NCBI GenBank assembly: GCA_020740775.1
Contig: JAHEWK010000012.1
Span: forward strand, 1,612,001-1,676,000
Reading direction: 5' to 3'
DNA from: Ilyonectria destructans
Taxonomy: Eukaryota > Ascomycota > Sordariomycetes > Hypocreales > Nectriaceae
DNA length: 64,000 bases
Position numbers and translations under genes: made by a program. Positions 35,901-47,082 of this stretch are shown piece after piece. How positions within the stretch are numbered: position 1 is the first letter of the stretch; each line of letters opens with the position of its first letter. A model generated the notes under the pieces. That model ran no database searches. It had not been told where the DNA came from and saw only the letters and a list, made by a program, of their open reading frames with translations.

Positions 35901-37859
35901 TCAAACGATAACCAGCCGCTCTATATTAATCCCCCGCTTCTTCAGCTCACCATAGGTGAGCCTTGGATCAGAGTATGAACGTTGATTGCTCATGCCAATC
36001 CTAAACCAATACGGGTATCCATCATGGTCTTGGCCCTCCTGCCATCCATTAGGCAGAGCCAGGTCTTGAAGACGGGGGTCTAGCCATTGCGATGACCCAT
36101 CCTCGTGCACGAACCTTGGACGATTCGACGCAAGCAACAAATGCTTATTGCTCGCTATCCATCTAGCGCCAAGCTTCCCCAGCAATGCTTCTCCGTCATT
36201 GTAACCAGGATGGTCAAATTTGCCAACTATCCGATACCTTTCTCCTACTGGTTGCTTGCGAAGAGCCATCAAACGTCAGCAGCCGAGAATTGCGTAGAGA
36301 ACGTCTCCTTCCTGGCAAGCACTGTATCCGAGACCGAGATGACTATCTTGTGTCCACCGACAAGAGTCCCCTTTAAATATAACTCTAGCGATGTGATTCA
36401 TCAGAACAAGACTCTCATGTTCATCCGGTAGATGATCTGAGACATCGTTTGGTTCCAGAGCCCACTTTCTTAATTCCGATAAAGCAAAAGAGAGGCGGGC
36501 GTGATTCATTCGTCCAGTGCGTTCGAACCATATACAGCCTAGAGGCCCCTTGGTCAAGATCTCCAGGCGACGGTCGTCCCAGCGAGAGACATCTATACCC
36601 ATATGATCTCGCGAGATTAGCACGATGGCATGTTTCAGGACTCTGGCCTGGTTGTTCTTATCAATAGACGATGAGATATTCTTACCTGGCGTTCCGCATC
36701 TTATCCCGCACGTCTCGATTGCGTTGTCGGCGGACAAGACGAGTGATGCTGCGGCTTCACCGCTTGCCCAGCAGTATTGAGCCACTCTCGTGTTGAGGCC
36801 TGTGTTGAGTCGCAATTTCTGCAAATCTGGCACCCACGAGGGCGTTTCTGCAACCTCGCAGAGTGTCAAGATGTGAAGCCTCTGATGATGCTCATAGTAT
36901 TGCATCACGAGATCTTGGTAGACATTCTTCGCCCCTTTCGAATAGTCTGGTTGAATGGCGAGACTTTGCTCTGTCGACAGAAACCCAAGCAGTGCGTACA
37001 CCCTGTCGTGGTCTTCTGTACACTCGCATGCCCTGCAAGGATGAAAAATGTCCATAATGTCGTCATATGACTTGACAAATCCAAACTCGACCAGATTGAG
37101 AAGATCTCTTCCGAAGGTAGGGTCACTATTTCGTCTGAGTCGGATAAAGGTGTCTAGGAATGCAGCCGCTGATATAAGATGCGTCCATGATACTTTGCGA
37201 TCTCCGACAATGACAACAGCCGACCTCGCTAGCGTGACCTCTTGTCGGACCCAGAGCCGTTTGAACCAGCTGCGGGCAACAAGTTTTTGGATGGCTTCCA
37301 ACTCCTGCTGCGAATGTGGAATTTCTTGACTCTCGCGTGAGAATTTCGGATCCGCATTCTGGGTAGGTCTCTAGGTGCGGCGCTTTGGCAGGATATGGAT
37401 TTGCGAACCTGCGTATTCAATTGCCTTTATTGCCAGCGCGCTTTTATCTGCCTTGGGTCCGAGCCAAATCACCACTCTCTGGGCTTTGCGGTATATATCA
37501 GCCATCCGGAGGATTTCGTTTTCCTGCTCTTTAAGGTCGACTTGGTTTATACTGATAAGATCGCACCAGATGATTCTTCTTGAAGCCTCAAGATGTAGGT
37601 GGTGGAGTGCCGAGTGAATATTTGGCGCGAAGTCTATCGTGCCACTGAAGCTACCATCTGGTCGAATGATATAAAGAGGCTGCGTGTTGGCTTGATGGCC
37701 CCAAGCGTACGACAAGGCCTCGTAACGAGGGCTTATGTCCGGATTGGAGGAAAACTCCGCCTCGAAAATCTCGCTACGTAGCGGATCGTCAAGTCGACCT
37801 GGCAGAAGGGCCAGGAGCCTGATCTTTGAGTCCGAAAGCGTGAGGTACTGATACGCCAT
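35901..37859 (-). pseudogene. HET (heterokaryon incompatibility) gene with two in-frame stops
   Basis: A single frame of 653 codons runs the length of the gene and is broken by TAG at 37371-37373 and TGA at 36276-36278. Before, between and after the stops the same frame codes for a typical HET protein: YEALSYAWG, RIIWCDLISINQ, MADIYRKAQRVVIWLG, SWFKRLWVRQEV and a C-terminal GERYRIVGKFDHPG segment. HET proteins trigger cell death after fusion of incompatible hyphae. No intron of normal length and phase removes either stop; the first could have come from CAG by C-to-T change. The copy is therefore probably dead in this strain. Confidence 0.85.
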
Positions 37860-37919
37860 CCTGATGGAAGCTCAAAGGTGACGTGTTCGACGTCGTTGCT
37901 CAAGGCTTAATGTGAGCGG

Positions 37920-38586
37920 TCACTGTCTCACCACGTCCCCGATGGGTCGCCACACGTTGACAATGCCCCGGCGCTTGGAGAGCCGGCGGGCCGCCTCCTT
38001 GTCCCCGAGCACGCGCCGCAGGTTCACCGCAGCGGTCTCGGCGTTGTTGTCGATGTGGAAGTTCGGAAGCGGCTTGGCCGAGAAGTTGTACAGGTCTAGG
38101 AGGTTGGGATCCTGCGTCGTAGTAAGCCACAAAGATATAGGGGAGCCGGGGAGGAAACAGTGTCAATACCTGATGGATGCGCCGATGGCGAAAGTTGTAC
38201 GCGATTGACCTGGCTGCACCGGTCCTGTCCTTGACCAACTGGGCGCACTCCTCAAAGTACGGCCCGCGGACAAAAGCCTCGACGTTGGCCTTGTCGGGCG
38301 CGAGCAACTTGTCCTCGGACAGCACCGACGGAGCATACACCCACTCGATGCCCTCAAAGGCCAGTGTCGTCGGCGGCTCGAAGTCGCGCAGGTCCGTGAC
38401 GTCAACCACTGTTTCCAGGCTCTTGCCGAAGTTTGTCTGGTGCTCTTCGCCTCTCTTGAAGTTGAGAAAGGCTGGCTTGCCGTCCTTGGTTGGACCAAGG
38501 AAGCGGATGGTCCCCTTTGTCGTGCTCGGAGACGGCCAGGGGACATGCTCGAAAGGCTCGGTGTTGCTCCATAGTTTTAGGCTCAT
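37920..38586 (-). pseudogene. AsaB/GA4 desaturase-like oxygenase, 3'-truncated
   Basis: Two exons (38586-38170 and 38111-37920) with a 58-bp intron (GTATTG...GCAG) give 202 aa starting MSLKLWSNTEPFEH. The N-terminal part, SIAYNFRHR and HIDNN segments, and the NVWRPI motif identify the fungal AsaB/CmcJ-like hydroxylase-desaturase family, usually about 280-300 aa. Here a TGA follows WRPIGDVVRQ and the C-terminal portion expected after that motif is missing. The following bases soon run into the start of the HET gene at 37859. The gene looks like a breakpoint-truncated copy; an active shortened protein is less likely. Confidence 0.75.
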
Positions 38587-39329
38587 TGCAGTATTGGCAG
38601 TACACGAGTGAATATAAAACGGGAGGAAACAGGAGGCAGACGGAAGGCGTCTTCTTTATTTATCCCCTGGGGCAAAGATCTTTATCGTTTTAATCTTGTT
38701 ATTGATCTATCCTAGTGTAGGTACAGACAGGCGGATACGTCCGGTTGGCTTGCGCCTAAGCTTGGTTTAGCTGCGGGGTATTTATTCCTGTAAGGCTGCG
38801 GGCGCTGTCACTTATGGGGCTCAACGGGAACTCATAGGGCTGCCGAGCCGCTAAAGTTGGGTAAAGTACATAGTTGTAACAAGGCTTGTGCGACCACAAG
38901 TGTATGGATGAAGGTGTGACTTGTAGAGCTAGCTACGTAACGGATCTTAGGACCACTTTCTATAGAGAGAATCCGTGCTCCCCGGAGGATCTATCGGGCT
39001 GGACATCGTATGCCGAACTCACTCTCGGCGATACGGGGCGGAGATGGCGCACTTCCGGGGTTGAGATGCTACGGGTTTACAGGGATCAGCGGGGGTCACT
39101 GTATGAAGTTCGGATACATCCGACCATGACAAGTTATTAAAGTAGCGTGTTTAGCGCGCTCATGGGATTGAGTACATCCCGTTCTGGGCATTTTCCAGCC
39201 ATCCTCAGCACGCAGCAAACACCTTTGAGCCACCAATATCCCAGGACACGCCGTCACACGTAGTCCGCCTACTCTGAGGAATACCAGGCAATTTCCTTAG
39301 TCCTCACAGAATCATTAGCAGTCAATATC
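38587..39329. other. Intergenic region
   Basis: Between the divergent AsaB-like remnant and the dehydrogenase gene. A frame at 38886-39140 has no ATG at its start and no recognisable domain. Nothing else was seen. Confidence 0.45.
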
Positions 39330-40520
39330 ATGGCGCCCAACATCTCACCGCGGCTGCCACTGCTGCTCGCAAGACGAGGCCTCACTACACGCAGCCTCAC
39401 TACACGCAGCGCCTCGCAGCCACAACGCCCGTCGCTCGCAATCCTCGACGACTACTTGAACACATCGGCACCTCACTTCGCCAAGATTCCGCCTTCGCAG
39501 CTGCAGGTAACCACCTTCAACGACACCATTAACCCCGTCAACGATGCCGAAGCAGCGCGTCTCGTGGAGCGGCTGCGTCCCTTCGACATCATCTCCACCG
39601 TCCGCGAACGCACCGCTTTCCCAGGCTCGCTGCTGCGCCAGCTACCCAACCTCAAAGTCCTGCTCGCCACCGGCACGCAGTTCGAAATGTTCGACCTCGC
39701 CGCGGCCAAGGAGCTGGGCATCGCCGTCGTCGCCGCTCCCGGTCTCGGCCGCACCGATCAGGCCGGGCCCGTACGCTCCAACATCAAGAAAGGCAGCGTC
39801 CATCCCACCACACAGCACGCGTGGGCCCTGATTCTGGCCCTGGCCCGCAATGTCGCTGCCGACGACGCCGTGATAAAGGCGGGTACCGGCTGGCAGAGCG
39901 GCCTCGCGACTAGTCTTCCTGGAATGACTCTGGCCACTGTTGGCCTGGGGCGCTTGGGTGCTGCTGTGGCCCGCGTTGCCCATCTCGCATGGGGCATGCG
40001 CGTCGTGTGCTGGAGCGAGAACCTGACGCAGCAAAAGGCCGACGAGATGGCCGTCGCCGTGGGCTTGTCTCCTGACGCTGGAATTCAAGGCGGCAAGACC
40101 TTCCAGGCCGTGAGCAAGGAGGAGCTCTTCCGCAGTGCCGATGTCGTGAGCATGCACTACGTGCTGAGCGACCGCTCGCGCAACATCGTTGGAGCCAAGG
40201 AGCTGGAGCAACTGAAGCCGTCAGCGTTGCTTGTCAACACGTCGCGTGGGCCGCTCATTGACCAACACGCCCTGCTCGACACGCTGGAGCATGGCAGGAT
40301 CCGGGGCGCTGCGTTGGACGTGTACGACATCGAGCCGCTGCCGCTGACGAGCCCGTGGAGACGGGCCAACTACTGGGGTCGAGACGGCCGTTCTGCGCTT
40401 CTTACAACGCCGCACATGGGGTATGTTGACGAGGGTCTGATGAACACTTGGTACGCTGAGACGGCCGAGAATGTGGAGCGTTGGGTACAGGGGCAAGATG
40501 TACTTCACCGCCTGGCTTGA
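39330..40520 (+). CDS. D-isomer-specific 2-hydroxyacid dehydrogenase, likely mitochondrial
   Basis: A single exon of 396 aa. The first 30 residues (MAPNISPRLPLLLARRGLTT and onward) are Arg/Ser/Thr-rich without acids, like a mitochondrial presequence, and include a perfect duplicated LTTRS. The NAD-binding site is GLGRLG near residue 206. Catalytic residues are visible as Arg in NTSRGPL (about 303), Glu in DIEPLP (about 333) and His in TPHMGY (about 358). The family reduces 2-keto acids or oxidises D-2-hydroxy acids, and includes phosphoglycerate, glyoxylate and related dehydrogenases. Exact substrate unknown. The gene is GC-rich with a bias to C in third positions, unlike the AT-richer decayed genes to its left. 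Confidence 0.93.
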   Translation: MAPNISPRLPLLLARRGLTTRSLTTRSASQPQRPSLAILDDYLNTSAPHFAKIPPSQLQVTTFNDTINPVNDAEAARLVERLRPFDIISTVRERTAFPGSLLRQLPNLKVLLATGTQFEMFDLAAAKELGIAVVAAPGLGRTDQAGPVRSNIKKGSVHPTTQHAWALILALARNVAADDAVIKAGTGWQSGLATSLPGMTLATVGLGRLGAAVARVAHLAWGMRVVCWSENLTQQKADEMAVAVGLSPDAGIQGGKTFQAVSKEELFRSADVVSMHYVLSDRSRNIVGAKELEQLKPSALLVNTSRGPLIDQHALLDTLEHGRIRGAALDVYDIEPLPLTSPWRRANYWGRDGRSALLTTPHMGYVDEGLMNTWYAETAENVERWVQGQDVLHRLA

Positions 40521-41138
40521 ACGGCTGAGGGCCTACACAAACGGAGGGTTTAGTGGCTAGCTTCGCTGAGGGTTAACTGATGCCCGACACCAACCTGAGG
40601 GAGACCCAAGGCCGAACTGGAGACTAATTGATAAAGAGCAATATGTTATCGACGCCAGATACCTCCTAATGTCGGGCCTCTTGACCATGAAGGAGGAACG
40701 GAACGACTACTGTGTAACCCTGACGCAAGCTATAGGCGAGCTCGGGAAGCACCACAGGCACTACCCTAAGGAATAGCTGGTGGAATAGCCTGTCAGAAAA
40801 CCCCTCTCTGACCGGCCCGGTCATCCGGGCCCAATGATTCATTAACATCATCTTGATCGCTTTGAACACTATTACCCTAATCAAATTCACTGTAACGGTC
40901 CATGATGTAGCGTTCCCTTCTATCCAAACAGTTTATCTCGGTTGGTAGTCACCTCCCCGGGTTATGCCCAAACGGCCCGACTATTGTTCCGAGCGTTGGC
41001 ATCTGACTTGGTAGGATTCTCAACTTGGCCCTGTCTCCATCTCCGTCTCACTCCGTTCGCCAGATCACGCAATACACTCCTACTAGCACATATCGAACCC
41101 TTGACAATCACTTAAATAGTCCCCACCGTTTATTCAGG
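40521..41138. other. Intergenic region
   Basis: No supported gene. It should include the 3' end of the dehydrogenase gene and the promoter of the amidohydrolase gene. Confidence 0.5.
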
Positions 41139-42125
41139 ATGTTGGCGCCGCTCAGTCGTCGGATGTACCCTCGCGGGTTCTCGAGGCGCTCTCCCATGAT
41201 CTCAGCATCAATCAAGTCCAACAACACTTCAGTTGTTCCTAATGTCTTCTACGACCCATGTCGATATCGAGTCTTCAACTCTTCCTTCAAACCTACCCTT
41301 CCAACAGGGTCGTGGGACAGCCATATCCACATCATCGACCCCGACAAGTATCCGCTTCCACAAAATGTCAAGTCTCCTCAAGAAGCGACAATGTGTCAAG
41401 CACTCACCAACGCTGAACAGCTTGGATTGCCGAACATGGTGTTTGTCCAGTTGTCCACGTACGGCAATGACAACACCTGGGTGCTGGATTCTCTAAAACA
41501 AGTCGGGTCTGCCAGAGGTCGTGGTGTCGTCGCATTCGACCTGGAACGTGTCGATTCTCAGACTCTTCAACGGTGGCATGATTTTGGTGTTCGGGGCGTT
41601 CGAGTCAACCTCAGGTCTTCTGGGGCTGTCTTATCGAAAGCCGAAATCCAAACCGTAATGCGCAAGTACGCCGAAAAACTGCGGCCGATGAAGACGTGGT
41701 CGATCGGATTGTACGCTGACATGGAAGTGCTTGATCACATCCAACCATTGGTGTCCGAACTCCAGGTGAAGCTCGTGCTTGAGCACTTCGCTTCCCCAGC
41801 TGTCCTGCCATTAAACCCAGCCAAGCAGCCAGGCTGGGATGCACTGAATCTCATGATGGAAGATCCTCGCGTATTCGTCAAAATTTCAGCACCGTATTTG
41901 TTCTCCAATGATCCCGAGTTCACCAACTTGGAGTCGCTGGCAACGTCGCTTTTTAGCATGCGAAACGGGGACGGGGTTGTGTTCGGTTCGGACTGGCCGC
42001 ATACGAAATCGCGAGGGTGGAATGCGAAGCCTTTTCTGGACAAAGTTGTGGAATGGTGCAACGGAAACGAACAGCTACAGGAGAAGCTCTTCCGAGGCAA
42101 TGCTAGAAATCTATGGGATGTTTAA
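41139..42125 (+). CDS. Amidohydrolase-superfamily hydrolase (PF04909 type)
   Basis: A single exon of 328 aa from the ATG at 41139 (MLAPLSRRMYPRGF). The open frame extends upstream without an ATG. TIM-barrel metal ligands are visible: HxH in SWDSHIHIID (about residues 63-65), a later His in LVLEHFASP, and Asp in FGSDWPH (about 285). This arrangement belongs to the amidohydrolase 2 family (2-pyrone-4,6-dicarboxylate lactonase, ACMSD-like and related lactonases or decarboxylases). The first 30 residues are basic and could be a short targeting signal. It follows the 2-hydroxyacid dehydrogenase on the same strand, which would fit shared aromatic-acid or keto-acid metabolism; this is inference. Confidence 0.88.
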   Translation: MLAPLSRRMYPRGFSRRSPMISASIKSNNTSVVPNVFYDPCRYRVFNSSFKPTLPTGSWDSHIHIIDPDKYPLPQNVKSPQEATMCQALTNAEQLGLPNMVFVQLSTYGNDNTWVLDSLKQVGSARGRGVVAFDLERVDSQTLQRWHDFGVRGVRVNLRSSGAVLSKAEIQTVMRKYAEKLRPMKTWSIGLYADMEVLDHIQPLVSELQVKLVLEHFASPAVLPLNPAKQPGWDALNLMMEDPRVFVKISAPYLFSNDPEFTNLESLATSLFSMRNGDGVVFGSDWPHTKSRGWNAKPFLDKVVEWCNGNEQLQEKLFRGNARNLWDV

Positions 42126-43230
42126 CCATGGATTCCAGTCACGCTGATACGAAGGTGTACAAATTAACCTACGCTTACAAGAACGGTCGACAAAGCCATT
42201 TGGAGACCAATCATGTGTTCCTGACGAAAGATTACCTTTGCTCCAACGAAAATCCCGACTTGACTTCACGACGGATCCCAAAGCGCATCACATCTCAGCA
42301 CGCACATATACCGGCGTAGATAATTATATCACCAAATGGCTATCCAGATGTACTTCTAACCGTATAAACCAGCTCGTCTTGCGCTGAAGTGGAGCTTCTC
42401 ATAGTCGGCTTTGGTGGGTAGCCGTAGGCGTCGCGGATTATGACACAGGTCATTGAAAGTAGTGTCATAAACTAGGGCATCGTGTCGGACTCCTTCGTCC
42501 TCGGCGTCGAAAACCCTGGCTAGACCTAGCTTACCCATCCCCCGTATGCGATCTTGCTGCTGTCTCTGTAGATCGCGTAATCCCGGCCCACGTTCTAGCA
42601 GAGTCCCTTCTATCTATTAGTGAAAACGACCAGGAGGAGCTAGGGACTGTTCGTAGCCATGGCCAGAAGGTCTTCGCCGCCTCCTGCTTCGACTCTTGGT
42701 TCGCTAGCGTTGCTGGGGGTGTTTTATGCCTGGCTGGAGGAAATACAGTCGGGGAAACCAGGTCACACCTTGCTGCTCTGGAGTCTAATCTACGCAGCTA
42801 GCCTAGAACATCCTTTTGCCCCCATAAGGAGATCGTGTGGGTCTCTGACCTTCAAGATGGAAATGAACTCAGTCAATCAATCAAGCAATCAACGAATTAA
42901 TGGCGATGACTTCTCAGCCCTCCCAAACCGGCCAGGCACTATCTCCCCGCCAATATTGTATACGTCTAGGTACTTACCAATGGCCACTTTCCTTGTCCTC
43001 GAACTGGTTGTGTGTCTTCCAAGAATGGGCCGAGTGTACGGTAGTGGCGATGCGAGCACCTCCGCGGATTCCGCGCGGGACTGAACTAGAATTCAGCTTC
43101 CGACCCCTGAATCTGCGCTCCTACGTATTATAAACACATAAAACATTCACCGCCGGTGCTTTCCCATTATTTCAGAACTCAAACTTCGGCCATCCCTAAC
43201 CATACGATCAGATCGAAAATATCCTACATC
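42126..43230. other. Intergenic region with one doubtful ORF
   Basis: An ATG-started frame of 141 codons at 42659-43084 has a hydrophobic start and an unordered middle but no domain. I do not regard it as a gene. A TATTATAAAC element near 43127 lies about 100 bp upstream of the 71-aa membrane protein and may be its TATA box. Confidence 0.4.
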
Positions 43231-43488
43231 ATGTCAATTGGGCTACATGGCTACTCCCTCCACGAACGGAGCCTCACCAGACGTGAGAAGTCAATCCCTT
43301 TCAAGAAGGTCATGCTTATAACAGTAGGAGCCTCAAGGTAAGTGCACTTTGTCCCTCCTTGACTTTATATTTACTCTAGCTCAAGTGCGGGACTCCTTAT
43401 CGGGACGCTTGTTGTCTTGGTGCTACTGCATTTCAGATACAAACGCCATGAAAAGCGGGAGGATAGGGATTTTGTGCCAATCGATTAA
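43231..43488 (+). CDS. Small single-pass membrane protein, 71 aa
   Basis: Two exons (43231-43337 and 43380-43488) joined across a short 42-bp intron (GTAAGT...CTCTAG) encode 71 aa. The N-terminal half is basic (YSLHERSLTRREKSIPFKK). It is followed by a clear membrane helix (SAGLLIGTLVVLVLLHF) and a charged tail (RYKRHEKREDRDFVPID). The frame is complete only after splicing. Small fungal proteins of this type sit in organelle or plasma membranes, sometimes as subunits of larger complexes; no family was recognised. The intron is shorter than most in the window, but its splice sites are canonical. Confidence 0.65.
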
Positions 43489-43965
43489 GAGACGAACCTG
43501 TGGCACGGCGCCTATTTGTTTTAATTGCTCCTTGGAATCGAAGGGGAACAGCTGGTCGATCTAAGGACCCACAATCAGAGAGAGAAGCAGCCTTCACAAC
43601 AATGGGTAGCAGCGTCAACAGAATCAAACCGGATTTGGGGAATGAATCAAGAAATGTAACAATAGTTTAAATTAGAACACCGCAATTCACCCGGAAAAAT
43701 TATCAGGCCCTTCGCACTTCAAAACACCCTGGTTAAAAGCGTCTGTGGACTGACGCCAGAACCTCTGTGGTGGCAATCAGGGACCCTCTGCGTAGAATCC
43801 GATTCGTGCTAATCATGTGACTAATTAGTTAGCTCCGCGCTTTACGCGGAGTGCTCGGGGTGCGCGCACTACGCGGCTTCCTCGCACCATCGCGGGATCT
43901 AGGAAGCAGAAACCTCCTGTCGCAATCCCTCCGACCCAATCCGAACAATCCAATCCCAAGTTCGC
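43489..43965. promoter_or_regulatory. Promoter region with GC-rich hairpins
   Basis: Between the 71-aa gene and the next regulator. It includes a perfect 7-bp stem, CTCCGCG/CGCGGAG, around a 5-base loop (43833-43851), and a 10-bp palindrome GTGCGCGCAC (43860-43869), about 100-130 bp upstream of the regulator ATG. The meaning is uncertain. Confidence 0.4.
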
Positions 43966-46238
43966 ATGATGGGCCCTGAAAAGCGGGCAAGGGCCATAAT
44001 GCCCAGAGCTGTAAGCCCTCCCTCGCTTTGCCTTGTGATTGGCTGTGGGCTAACGAACATGACAAGTGCCACAACTGCCGGATGCGCAAAGTATGGCTCA
44101 GCTATCACCACTACGAATATGGAGCTGATTTTTAATAGGTCCGCTGTAATCGCGTTATCCCTTGTTCCAATTGTGTATCATCTGGGCTGGGCTGTGTGCC
44201 GGGAGTCAGGTCGGCTGTTCAGCTAGGACAAGTCACCAATTCTAGCGGGTAACTCATGACTTACTCTTCAAGCATCACGAATCTCTGACAACCGTGACAG
44301 CGAAGACGAGCACAGATGCTTACGCGAGAGGCTCTCGGCCGTCGAGCAGGCAGTTGAACAACTCAGCCGCCAAGGCGTCAGCGACCACACACAGAGGGCA
44401 GTCTCACACGATTCTGAAGGAACCCTATCGACACCAGAGCCGCCCGAGTGTCGCACTTCTCTCTCAGAAGGCGATTCTTCATTCGGTCGGCAGATTCTCC
44501 TCGCCAGTAAAGTCGCAACACTCACCAGGGTTTCACAAATGCAACCTGTTCAACGGGAACTGGCAAATCTACTGGTTATGGCTGAAGATCAGGCAGCCCC
44601 TCAAACACTAGGGCATCTATATACACCAGAGGCTCATCCGGAAACTGTTCGCCCCGTAATAAAGTTGCCTCCGTCCAGCTTCGCTCTTCAGCTGCTAAGA
44701 TCATTAAGAGGCAAGCCGACCTTCCTCACTCGCCAACATTCGTTGAAGCTGACCTCATATGTAGAGAAAGAATCCGTCTTCTTCTTGTTTTATGGCTTCC
44801 ACGATCGGGCGCAAATTGAAACCCTATGTCAGCGAGTATATTTCCCTATTGAGCCTTTATCAGCTAGTGAGGCCACACTGTTCAATGGGATTCTGTGCAG
44901 CATTCTGCGCGAAGGCAGTTTCATTCAGTCTTCTGAGCTCAGGGAAGAAGAGTTAAGCAACATGCGCGTTCTGTGTGAAGCTAACTTCCAAGCGGGCCTT
45001 GAAAAGTTTGAGGTATTGGCGATCCCAACACACGAAAATGCGATGATCTTATCGCTAGCGGTAATGCCCCTTCCATATTTAACTTAAGGAATTCCAAACA
45101 CAACTAACCTGGGGTAGATGGCTCATGCGCAGAGCGAAGCAAAATTGCTCTTCCAGCACAGCTTAACATCGGCGGCGGCAAGGCACTGCCTTGCATTGGG
45201 CTATCACCGGGAGAGCCGATTATCACTGCTTCCTTCTCTAGAGGCAGAACGTGCTCGTCGACTTTTCTGGCACGTTTACACGTCTGATAAAAGTCTTTGC
45301 CTACGCCTTGGGTTACCCTCTACTATTCCTGACTATGATATCGATGCCAGATCTTGCTCCATCTCACGAAATCCTAGTCAGGCACCCTGGGACCTGGTGG
45401 TTGTGAAATTTGCCGAACTCTCAAGGATTCAGGGTCAAATTTACGAGGCACTATTTTCAGCAGTCGCTCAAGAATTGACTGTGTCGCAAAGACACAGCAC
45501 GGTCTCGAGATTATCAGTCTGTCTAGCTCAATGGTACCAAGAATGGACGCAGATTGATTCCAAGGATGCATACAATAAGGACTTGTTCACCAGTACCTTT
45601 GGGCCTGTTGAGGTCCTCTACTTCTCAGTTCTCACGCTCCTACATCGTGGTGAAACGTCATCAAACTCGGCGGATCACATTTCACAAGCTTGTTTTGACG
45701 GTGCGTACCAAGCCTTGCGAGCTCATTTAGCCTATCATCGAAATATTTCTCCTTCGGGAATAAACGGGTTATATCCTTATGCCGTATGGTAAGTTTGAGG
45801 TTGTTTACAGTTTTTCGGTCAGACCTAATCATTCTTAGCATCTTCTATTACACCCCGTTCACACCATTTGTCGTTACCTTTCTCCATTGTGTAGCAAACT
45901 CAGATGAAGATGATATCAAGCTTCTCAACGACGCTCTCGTGACTCTTGAGCAAGTCAGTCCAAAGTTTGAACACTGCCAAAGACAACTCAAACTTTGTAA
46001 GTGCCTTTACAAAATTGCTGAGACATTCATTAAATGCCAACATGAAATGGGTGGAAAGAAGGAACTAGAACCAGCAACTTCGTGTCTATTACCGCTTCAG
46101 AGCCCTGTCTCTGAACACTGGTCACATTCAACAGTTCATGGGCACCCTGTTGACTTGAGTAATGCTTTCTTGGATGACTTGGAAATTCTAGATGCGGATC
46201 AGATGTCATTCTTACTAGATAATCAAATAGGCAGCTAA
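43966..46238 (+). CDS. Zn2Cys6 transcription factor, six exons
   Basis: Exons 43966-44010, 44067-44090, 44139-44248, 44301-45060, 45118-45788 and 45839-46238 encode 669 aa; introns are 48-57 bp. The zinc cluster (C-x2-C-x6-C-x5-C-x2-C-x6-C: CHNCRMRKVRC...CSNCVSSGLGC) is built from exons 2 and 3, and exon 2 is a 24-nt microexon coding only for CHNCRMRK. A coiled-coil linker (LRERLSAVEQAVEQL) follows, then a fungal-specific transcription factor domain with RHCLALGYHRESRL, RARRLFWHVYTSDKSLCLRLG and YYTPFTPFVVTF. The structure is that of a typical nuclear regulator; no partner gene is obvious. The ATG at 43969 is an equally good start. Confidence 0.88.
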
Positions 46239-47082
46239 GGCTCATTTATCCCGCCAGCTTTGGGACCATGAGTAGCGAGTCCACATGCGGAGTGCTGAAA
46301 CCGAAATATAACATATCCGACCTGGTTTCTTACCTGCAGTTCCAGAATGCCTCCACAGATGTTGGTCTCACGCGTGCGAAGTGGTCCGCGTCAGCATTTG
46401 GCTCAGGGGCCCGGCATGGTGGCGGGGAGCCAGGGTGTTGCAACCGCTGTGGATATCACTGTTACACTCTTGATGGAGAAATGCGGAAAACCAGTAGGCA
46501 TATGGAGTCTATTTTGGAGGCTTGTATCTAGCGCACGGGCTAAGGTAGAAGTTCAACAGGGTCTTAGAAACTGCGTGCAGACTCGGGATTTTCGGGCTTT
46601 AGGCCCCGTTGCATGCAGATGCATGATTAATGGAGTCAAGCAAACTTAAATGCTAGTCTCTCTGGAATTTGGTAGAGCTTTGGGGCTAGACGAGCATTAG
46701 ACAAACTCGAAACGGAACGAGGACCCCGATGCCTGGATTTCGTTCCGTTCGGGTAATTTATTCGCCACTATGATCCACACTCGAGTGAATGAAACAGGCA
46801 ATGGCAGCTAGTATTGAGTGGGTGCGTGGAAATAGATGGATATGTTGGAATCAAGCACAGCACAGGTGACAACATGACACCCGTAGCAACTGGTCCTTGT
46901 TCCTTGACGGTCTGAAACTTTGGGAACTCTGGGGAACCTGGACTCCCGTCGTCTATTACGAATCACGAGGGGCACGGGGTTCTACCATTTCATCGTCAAT
47001 TACGATTCCGCAAGCGATGTAAATCCACCCGATGGAAGCTAAAATACAAAGCTATTCTTAAAGGTAAGTTCTATTTGCCATT
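46239..47082. other. Convergent 3' region with an inverted repeat
   Basis: Between two convergent regulators. No supported gene. An inverted repeat (CGAAACGGAACGA at 46708-46720 and TCGTTCCGTTCG at 46740-46751) could form a hairpin with a 19-base loop. It may act in 3' end formation or be a remnant of an element. Confidence 0.45.
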